Shown in pieces: positions 56,473 to 64,000 of a stretch of 64,000 bases of DNA. Position numbers and translations under genes: made by a program. The notes beneath the pieces are model-generated. The model did no database searches. It had not been told where the DNA came from and saw only the letters and a list, made by a program, of their open reading frames with translations. Source of the DNA: Nissolia schottii. Its lineage: Eukaryota; Streptophyta; Magnoliopsida; Fabales; Fabaceae. The stretch's first letter is position 1, and each line of letters begins with the position of its first letter. The stretch covers positions 315,915 to 379,914 of the forward strand of contig QANU01019479.1 in NCBI GenBank assembly GCA_003254905.1, written 5' to 3'.

Positions 56473-59400
56473 ATGGCGAAGCCTTTTATAAGCCTTTTAT
56501 GGTTGGTGCTCTTCACGGGCAGCGCAATATGGTTGGCCACTGCTAAGTTCGGCCAACAAGAGAGGTTGCTGAACGAGTGCCAGCTGGACAGGATCAATGC
56601 GTTGGAACCAGACAACCGCATTGAGTCGGAGGCTGGGCTGACTGAGACATGGAACTCCAACCACCCTGAGCTGAGGTGCGCTGGTGTCACCTTCGTTAGG
56701 CGCACCATCCACCCCAAGGGACTCCACTTGCCTTCTTACACCAATTACCCTCAGCTCATTATGATCATCCAAGGTTCATATATCTTGCTTCCTCTGCCCG
56801 GCCGTGTGTTATATATTTGTACTTATTCTTTGTGTCGTGAGACATTGTGTTAATTCATATTCTATATACTATTAGGATTTTAATGAGATATTAGTCCTAC
56901 TGAAATCCCATCCCATGCATGCATCAGTATGTTGTGTCATAAAAGATTAGTACATTTAACATTTCTATTTTCGTATATGAGATATTTGCATGTTCACGAA
57001 GGTTTCATGAACTATTATCAACCATTGATTTGAATTTAGATTATTTGAAAAAATATATAAAATGTTGGAAATCGAAGGTTGATAATATTCTTAGGGCATA
57101 CATTAAATGTGTTCTACGAGCATGCGAGTATTTCTCTTTTCGTATATCTTAATAGTATTATAAATTTTGACAAAATGATATTTTCGACCTCTACCTTTAT
57201 TTGATTTATCAATTTGGTCTTTTAAACTTTTTTTTAATTATCAATTTCGCCCACTACGATTTAAATCACTACCAATTTCTTCTTTTATTTTTGGCTAAAA
57301 TGCTACTTTAGTCCCACAATTATAGCAAAAAAATTATTTTGGTCGTGTACTTTTTTTTTTGTTCATTTTGGTTCCGTTTTTATGAAACGTTAATCACTTT
57401 CATTCTCCATTAGTCTCGTATTTGTATCACTAACGAAAAAAGTTGATGTGGCACTTAACGTAACTGATGCGGCCGTCTGTGGCAAAACGAAAATCATTTT
57501 GGTCCTACACTTATTTAGTGAAAATCATTTCAGTCGTGTATTTATAAAAAAGAAATCATTTTAGACGTCCTGTGTTGTTTATAGACCATCAATTTGGTCC
57601 TTGTATGACTTTTTTTTAACCTCCTCAATCACTTGTAGAATCCTTACGTGATAACTGGAGTTAGAATCATTGAATAACTAGATAAACCTTGTCATTGCTT
57701 AATTTAGAGATACATAACATTTTCTAATAATATAAAAATGGCTTCTACATGACCATAGCCACCCATTGCATTACAAACAAAATAAAAAAGCAAAAGCACC
57801 ATTAGAAGTTCACAAAATAAGTCTAAAACTTCTACTACAATATTAATATTGAAATGCATATTCAAAGCGATTTTTTTTGCTATAATTGCGGAACCAAGTA
57901 ACATTTTAGCCTTATTTTTACTTGATAAATTGAGTTAATTACGTTTTAAATTGGTAAACCAATTTGATCTCTTTTCTGACATACATAACATTCACGAAAC
58001 AATTAAAAGCGATAACGATACAAAACATAATCCATAATCTTAAACTACTAACAAAAAGTAATTGATAGTAATAATAATAATGGAAGAGATAAATTAATTA
58101 AATTGTTTTGTTATTGATTCATTGAACAGGTGAGGGAGCCATTGGGATCCCATTCCCTGGATGCCCTCAGACGTATGAGAAGCCACAGTCTCAACCTAGG
58201 GGAGGCTCCCACCATTGTCGCCGCCACCAGAATGTAGACCGCCATCAGAAGATTCGGCACTTCAGGCAAGGTGACGTCATTGCCATCCCAGCAGGGATCC
58301 CTTACTGGACATACAATTACGGCCATGAGAGAGTTGTTGCCATCACTCTTCTTCACACCAGCAGCTTGGCTAACCAGCTTGACCCAACCCCAAGAGTTAG
58401 TCTAACTTATATAACTAACTATATACACAAAACTTATGAATAAAAGTGATTGTTTAATGAAATTAACTGGGTTGCTCTAATCCATTCATTATTTCGTATA
58501 TTAGAAAATGTGGATCATCATTTGTGTCTTTTAAACCACCCACATTTATTGATGTCAAGTAATGAATGCAAGAAATTCTACATTCTCTAAGAAAGATGAG
58601 ACAAAAGAGTCAATTATATGACTCTTTTTCTTATTCATGTTTTGATTGGTTGGTTAAATAATTTATTTTTCCATTTGGTTTCAGAGATTTTACATTGCTG
58701 GGAACCCTAAAGAAGAACACCCAGAAACCCAACAACAAGAACATGAGCAACAAGAGAGGCCTCATCCACACAAACATGGTCGACACGAGCAAGAACAAGA
58801 GCAAGATGAAGAAAGCAACAATGTCCTAAATGGCTTCTCCCCACAGTTCTTAGCACAAGCATTCGACGTTGATGAAGAAATTATCAGGCAACTCCAAAAC
58901 CCACAAAAGCATAAGGACCAAATTGTGAGAGTGGAAGGAGGACTCAGCATGATAAGTCCCCGGTTACGAAGACATCAAGAAGAGGAAGAGGAAGGAGAAG
59001 AAGAACAAGAAGGAGGAATAAGAAGAAGATGGAGACGTGGAAGCAGGGAACAACAAGAAGGAGGAGAGGAGGAAGAAGAAGAAGATGATGAGGGTGAAGA
59101 TGAGCCTCGTTCTAGAGACCATCCACATGGACGTAGGCCACAAGAGGGACAAGAAGAGACAGAGGAGGAAGGTGAGAGAGAACCATGGAGGCGTCCACGT
59201 GGGCAACCAGGTAGTAGAGGACGTAGGCCAAAGGAAGGAGGAGAAGGGGAAGAGGAGGAAGACGAGAGAGAACCATGGAGGCGTCCACATGGGCAACCAG
59301 GTAGCAAAGGACGTAGGCCAGAAGAAGAAGAAGAGGAAGAAGACGAGAGAGAACCATGGAGGCGTCCACGTCGGCAACCAGGTAGCAGAGGACGTAGGCC

Positions 59401-61024
59401 AGAAGAAAGAGAAGAGGAGGAAGACGAGAAAGAACCATGGAGGCATCCACATGGACAACCAGGTAGCAGAGGACGTAGTCCAACGGAAAGAGAAGAAGGG
59501 GAAGAGGAGGAAGGTGAGAGAGAACCATGGAGAAGTCCACGTGGGCAACCAGGTAGCAAAGGACGTAGGCCAGAAGAAAGAGAAGAGGAGGAAGACGAGA
59601 AAGAACCATGGAGGCGTCCGCATGGACAACACGGAACAAGAGGATGTGGGCAAGAGGAGGAAGAAGAGACGGAGTGGGAAGAGGAACAACCATGGAGGCA
59701 ATCACGTCGATGGAAGAGATCTATTAGACGACGAGGTCAAGGGGAGGAAGAAGGTGAGGAACAAGAAGGAGAAGAGGAACAACCATGGAGGCATACACGT
59801 GAACAACAAGGTGGAAGACATAGACAACAAGAAGAAGAGGAGGAGGACGAACCACGAAGATGGAGGAAGAAATGGAGCCGCAGAAGAGGGCAAGGAAGCC
59901 GACAAGGTAGTCGAGGCTGGCAAGAAGAAGAGGGAGGACAATGCAACCGTCATGTGCCTTTGTACCAAGGCAATGGACTCGAAGAAAATCAGTGCAGTCT
60001 CAAGCTTCATGAGAATATTGCTCGCCCATCTCGTGCAAACTTCTATAACCCTAGAGCCGGTCGCTTAAGCACAATCAACAGCTTGACCCTCCCAATTCTC
60101 AGATGGTTCCAACTCAGTGCTGATTTTGTTGTCCTCTACAGGGTATGTTTTTCTTTTTCTTATGAAGTTATTTCTGAACATATAATAATGCTACACAAGG
60201 GTTAAGAATCTCCATCATTTTAAGAGATTACAGGTGATAGTCACTTTAAACTAAGAGTCATAATTATAACTCTTTATTCTACGCAACACTTGTGATATAG
60301 TTTGTTTGTTTCAAAATAAGAAGGAAAAAAATAATCAACTCATCTAGCCACATTAGTCTAACTTAAAAACGTTAAAATGAAATTTTAATTTCTAACAAAT
60401 TTTTGGCATACGTGTTAACATGCAATTAATTAATGAGTTGGATCTTGATGAACTGATAGTATAAAAGATTTTTACATAGTTGTCCAATTAGTTATTTTCG
60501 TTTAAATGACCTTTCAAATAATAGTATGATAATTAACTATATTTGTTGATGTGTCTCTATATGATTGAATGATGTTAGAATTTAATAATTACTTTATTAA
60601 CTAATTAACGTGTTATGTGCAGAATGGTATCTATGCTCCACACTGGAACATCAATGCAAACAGTGTGATCTACGTGACAAGAGGGAATGGAAGGGTCCAA
60701 ATTGTGAACTTCCAAGGCAAAACAGTGTTCAACGGTGTCCTAAGGAAGGGACAGCTTCTTGTGGTGCCCCAAAACTTTGTGGTGGCAAAACAAGCAGGGA
60801 ATGAAGGGTTTGAGTACATTGCATTCAAGACCAATGATAGAGCAGCCACAAGCCCTCTCAAGCAAGTGATTAGGGCAATCCCTGCTGAGGTTCTTGTCAA
60901 TGCCTTTGGAATTCGCCAGCATCAAGTGAGTGCCCTCAAGGACCTTAATGGAAATGTGGGCCCCTTGGTGAGTGCTGATTCACAGTATGAGCATCATGGG
61001 CGTGCCCTTGCTAAGGTGGAATGA
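56473..61024 (+). CDS. 11S globulin (legumin/glycinin type) with greatly expanded hypervariable region
   Basis: Four exons, 56473-56773, 58130-58395, 58685-60142 and 60623-61024, give 808 aa. The three introns are in the usual 11S positions. The product is a seed storage protein of protein-storage vacuoles that assembles as trimers and hexamers. Residues 1-24 are a signal peptide. The acidic chain starts [16 protein letters not shown] and includes [11 protein letters not shown] and [10 protein letters not shown]. The vacuolar processing site N619-G620 lies in GNGLEENQC; Cys626 should pair with the acidic-chain Cys in GCPQTYE. The basic chain (620-808) has [17 protein letters not shown]. The sequence is closest to glycinin G4/legumin B types. 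Residues about 286-607 form an acidic, Arg-rich hypervariable region with tandem repeats; typical family members have about 480-620 aa in total. Cys510 and Cys609 within it are unusual. The start fits the TATA spacing. Confidence 0.95.
57170..57630. repeat. Repeat-like insertion in legumin intron 1
   Basis: Recurring phrases such as CATTTTGGTCCTACACTTAT, TTTTGGTCGTGTAC and CAATTTGGTCCTTGTATGAC occur here. They are typical of an uncharacterised repeat common in plant introns. No ends could be fixed. Confidence 0.45.
59170..59800 (+). repeat. In-frame coding minisatellite in the legumin hypervariable region
   Basis: The marker CCATGGAG (Pro-Trp-Arg) recurs at 59183, 59273, 59354, 59435, 59525 and 59606, spaced 90, 81, 81, 90 and 81 bases, and in weaker form at 59690 and 59783. 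All spacings among the first six are multiples of 9, so the frame is kept. Each unit encodes [20 protein letters not shown] followed by a Glu run. Confidence 0.92.
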
Positions 61025-62440
61025 AATGATAAATGAGAATAATAATAATAATGATGGTTTACAATAAGGTGGCCATCTATAATAAGAAAATGAAATAAGT
61101 TTTGGATGTTTTGTTATTAGGGAGTTTGGGTAGAGTGTGTGTGTGTGTATATATATATATGTAAAATAAAGTTTGGCCTTATGTGCCATTGAGGCTGCTT
61201 CTATGAGTGGCGATGTACACTGAAGAGAGTTTCCAAAATAAATATATATGCTACGACTTTTGCTTGCAAGACTTTGCATTGCCTCAGTAAAATGGGAGTT
61301 TTGAAGTTTTGTCTCTATGTTCTTGTATATATATATATATTTTTAATATATGTGACGGAAATTACTCCCAGATTTTATGGGAGCATCATCTTTTATTTAT
61401 AACAAAATATTTAGGGTGAAGTGATGATGCGTAGCCCAAAACAAAAAGTTGCAATTACCTCACTCTAAAGATACGAGAGGGGATTCGAACATGCAACAAG
61501 CATTGGCCTGAAGCCTATATGAGAAGCCTGTGTTCATTTTAAAAAAATAAAACAGAAAATGGACACAGACATTGCCAGAAAAGCATCCGAGGACAGATGA
61601 ATACTCATTCAAATTAAGAAGTTGAATCACAACGGCTGGTGAGAAAAAATACTCATTCAACTGACTCGTCTAGACCTTGGATCAAAGGAGAGAAACCCCT
61701 ACTCAAATTAACTGCAGAATGAAGCAGTACACCAAATTTTGAATCGATTTGCGTAGGCCTGGAGGAAGTCGGAGATGAGAGGACGATGGATATGAGAGAA
61801 GGAGAGGGTGGCGAAGGATGAGCCCTTGTTCAACAACGAACAAAGAAAAAGAGAGTTTCGTTGCGAGTCATCTCTGTCTTGCTACAGGGGAAGTGGCGGC
61901 GAGCTGCAATGGAAAAGAAGACGTAGAGGATGAGTATTAAGGAAAGATGTTGATGGCTGTGACATAATATGTAATATAGTAGGCTAGATATACAGGCTGG
62001 CCTGACGAGCTTGACGGACTTATCAAGGAGCTTAGGCCTAGCCTATTAAAATAAATTGGCTCTCAAAAAAGCTTGGATTGATCATCTTTTAATAGGTTAG
62101 GTCATGTCAAGCTTAAAATAAGCGTCCCTGTCAGACTACCTGGACTATTCTCACCCCTAAGAGTAACGACAAAGTAAACTATATGTACTCTATTTAGCTT
62201 ACACTATTTCTTTTATATTCGTCGTCATAATTACCACTGTGAGGAAATTTTTATTTTCATTAAGTATATATCTTTTATTCATAAACCCCTAAGAGAGTAT
62301 AGATTTACAAACTATGAATCATCCCAACCCATTGAGATAACAACATTCAGTTTGAACAAGAAAAGCTTCGTTAACACCTGTCAAAAGAAACCTAGTGGGA
62401 CAAAACCCTTTATTTCTTAGGGAGGAATGTTACCAGGTAT
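61025..62440. other. Legumin 3' flank and repeat-rich spacer
   Basis: The first 250 bases include a (GT)n(AT)n microsatellite at 61135-61160 and AATAAA-like signals near 61234, and probably hold the legumin 3' untranslated region. Another (TA)n lies at 61325-61340. At 61450-61520 GGGATTCGAACATGC is box-B-like. The stretch 61975-62160 (TAGGCCTAGCC-type wording) is repeat-like. No gene was seen. Confidence 0.5.
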
Positions 62441-62485
62441 AATAAATTAAGTTCACCTATCTTACCAAGCTCACTAAGCTTGCCT

Positions 62486-62741
62486 TGTTAGATAACTTTC
62501 TCACCAAGTTATCGAGCCAGATATTTATGACAGTTGGGTGGTTACCTATGTTAGTTAGGCTAGCTTACAATTAGAGTTAGTTGAAATATAATTAGATGGA
62601 TTTAGAGTAGATTTGAGTTTCATTATAAGTTGGATCATGAAGTAATGAGAAGTAGAATGTTCATTCCAATTCTTCAAGCAACATTGCCATACATCTTAGA
62701 GCTTTCAGCTCCATTTTGTCATCTTTGATACTATTTTTGCA
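62486..62741 (+). repeat. copia-type 5' LTR
   Basis: The segment begins TGTTAGATAAC and ends TTTTTGCA directly before a primer-binding site. It contains GTTAGTTAG-type wording like the possible LTR at 19090. Its partner LTR is not in the window. Confidence 0.6.
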
Positions 62742-62752
62742 TGGTATCAGAG
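62742..62752 (+). other. Primer-binding site for initiator Met-tRNA
   Basis: TGGTATCAGAG matches the 3' end complement of plant initiator tRNA-Met, the usual primer site of Ty1/copia elements, and follows the LTR end without a gap. Confidence 0.75.
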
Positions 62753-62799
62753 ATTCCATTGGAAATAAGCTCTATTGTGCACCGATCTTCGATCATGGA

Positions 62800-63000
62800 G
62801 AATCCGCGGCAACTCATGGCACGAGTCATGGTGTTCATCAAGGAACGCAATTGATGAATCAAAGTTACAAGAGTCCACTCTTCCTACATCCAAGTGAGAA
62901 ATCAAGAGCATTGATGATCTCAATGGTGCTCACTTCTCAAAATTATCACGCTTGGTCAATAAGGAATGAGAATGGTGCTGAAGTCCAAGAATTTGTAAGT
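62800..63000 (+). mobile_element. copia gag N-terminal fragment
   Basis: The plus strand reads SPLFLHPSEKSRALMISMVL then TSQNYHAWSI, the conserved start of plant Ty1/copia gag (usually LHPS...G..LV...L.G.NY..WS). The frame stops soon after and no protease or polymerase follows, so it is a truncated relic. Confidence 0.75.
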
Positions 63001-63049
63001 TGTCATTATCTTTTCATAAAGCATATCTTGGTTTTCTAGTGAAGTTGGT

Positions 63050-63720
63050 GGTGTTGTTAAAATTAAAGGTATCTCATCTAATGATGAATGCAAAGTAAGT
63101 CAATACAATGTCTCATATAAAAATCAATATAAATAATACAACTTTAATACTAACGCTCAAATGATTCAATCATTCTACATTTGTTCTCCTTAAGCAATGT
63201 CTCAAGTTCGAGTCCATAGGATAAAAAAAAAAACACTAATGTCAAGAGTGTTACTCCCCTAATAAGCTAGGCCTATTCAAGTCAGATGAAGTGAAATCCA
63301 AATAAACTTTAAATAGATATGAGTGATTTTGGTAAAAAATAAATAAAAATAATAACAATAATAACACAACTCTAATGATATCACTTATAGTATTATACCA
63401 AGTATCAATACATTCGTAAAAGTGCCCTTGAAAGGAAACTAATTTGCTGCAAAATATTGTCTGTCGCAAATTTGCAGCAGAAAGCAGAGTTCCGCAGTTC
63501 TGCCACAAATGAACAAGGGATAAATTTTCCAACAAAGACAGCGGATACCAATTGTCAGTCCTAATTGTGACATGTCATGCCATGTCATGCCGCCATGTAG
63601 TTAAGTACACACATAGTGCTAGACTAACTTGAAGTAATCAAAACCATTAGATGCATGCATTCAATCCCACAGAATGGGATCAGAAAAGCCTACTCGACTA
63701 AATAATAGGATTTATTTGAA
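63050..63720. other. Spacer with a tRNA-like SINE trace
   Basis: CTCAAGTTCGAGTCCATAGG at about 63200 resembles tRNA box B and is followed by an A-run, suggesting a SINE fragment. The rest has no recognisable feature; the right part should hold the 3' untranslated region of the gene beyond 63723. Confidence 0.45.
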
Positions 63721-63722
63721 CA

Positions 63723-64000
63723 CTAAAATGCAAAGCGGCTCCCAGTTCCATCCATAAAACGATCAGTATGCCATCCTTTGTTCTGTAATTCTTGCAAAAA
63801 CAAAGGGAAGACGTCATTCATTTTCTCATAGGCCTCCTGCAGGACACTACTGCCGCCGAGCTCACGAGACGAACTCGTATTCCGTGCAGCGTATGCGGCA
63901 ACTAGCCACCCTCTCAGTGCATCTTCACCAGCAGCATCTTGCTCCAACACCATGTCAGTGCATTTATCTCCTTTGTTCAAGAGAAACTTCTCCCCAGGGA
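63723..64000 (-). CDS. Root UVB sensitive (RUS, DUF647) family protein, C-terminal part
   Basis: An open frame enters from the right window edge and stops at 63723-63725. Its end reads GEDALRGWLVAAYAA, LQEAYEKMNDVFPLFLQELQ and NKGWHTDRFMDGTGSRFAF. A WL..A segment followed by a helical stretch and a GW.TDR close is the form of the C-terminus of plant RUS proteins, which act in UV-B responses, development or membrane-linked processes depending on the member. Only about 91 codons are visible, so the subtype (RUS6-like is my best guess) and the gene's 5' part cannot be judged. Confidence 0.65.
   Translation of the reverse strand, partial: PGEKFLLNKGDKCTDMVLEQDAAGEDALRGWLVAAYAARNTSSSRELGGSSVLQEAYEKMNDVFPLFLQELQNKGWHTDRFMDGTGSRFAF

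Noticed and set aside
58964-59705. Long minus-strand open frames opposite the legumin repeats
   Set aside because: They are antisense shadows of the GAG/GAA-rich coding repeat and consist of Phe/Leu/Ser or Leu/Pro/Ser runs, with no promoter or domain.
59037-60068. A 343-codon plus-strand frame overlapping legumin exon 3
   Set aside because: It is a shifted reading of the same purine-rich repeat (Lys/Arg/Asn-rich). The legumin frame joins correctly to both neighbouring exons.

Overview
The window is nuclear DNA of a flowering plant, almost certainly a papilionoid legume. It is AT-rich, the genes have GT-AG introns, transposon remnants are dense, and one gene is a glycinin/legumin-type 11S seed storage globulin with a legumin box in its promoter. 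I cannot fix the species from the sequence alone. No bacterial operon, CRISPR array, rRNA or convincing tRNA gene is present.

Layout. 1-5500: remnants of LTR retrotransposons and AT-rich repeats. 5545-8711 (-): a decayed XBAT34/35-like ankyrin gene split by a LINE, with an assembly anomaly (one N and an identical 171-bp duplication). 8760-11070: AT-rich spacer with small foldback elements. 11072-13849 (-): RHON1-like plastid RNA-binding protein, 2 exons. 13900-18300: spacer with a LINE ORF1 relic and a Mutator-like foldback element. 18369-24045 (-): S26-type peptidase-like protein, 5 exons, with both catalytic residues replaced. 24050-25924: spacer. 25925-41509 (+): cohesin subunit SMC1, 18 exons encoding 1226 aa, with one apparent U12-type intron and several transposon insertions in introns. 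41510-45564: spacer with a LINE relic. 45565-48237 (+): patellin (SEC14-GOLD protein), 5 exons, 440 aa. 48240-56180: transposon-rich spacer with LINE, CACTA and tandem-repeat sequence. 56473-61024 (+): legumin, 4 exons, 808 aa, with a very long acidic hypervariable region. 61025-63720: copia-type LTR/gag remnant. 63723-64000 (-): 3' end of a probable root-UVB-sensitive (DUF647) gene running off the window.

The genes are unrelated and separately transcribed, as expected in a plant chromosome arm. They cover chromosome cohesion (SMC1), phosphoinositide-linked membrane traffic (patellin), plastid RNA processing (RHON1), an organelle-type peptidase relative and a seed storage protein. Exon models were built by hand: every junction keeps frame and obeys GT-AG except SMC1 intron 7. 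I found no new multi-gene system. The items most worth a second look are the non-canonical SMC1 intron, the 808-aa legumin, the predicted pseudoprotease and the shattered XBAT-like locus.
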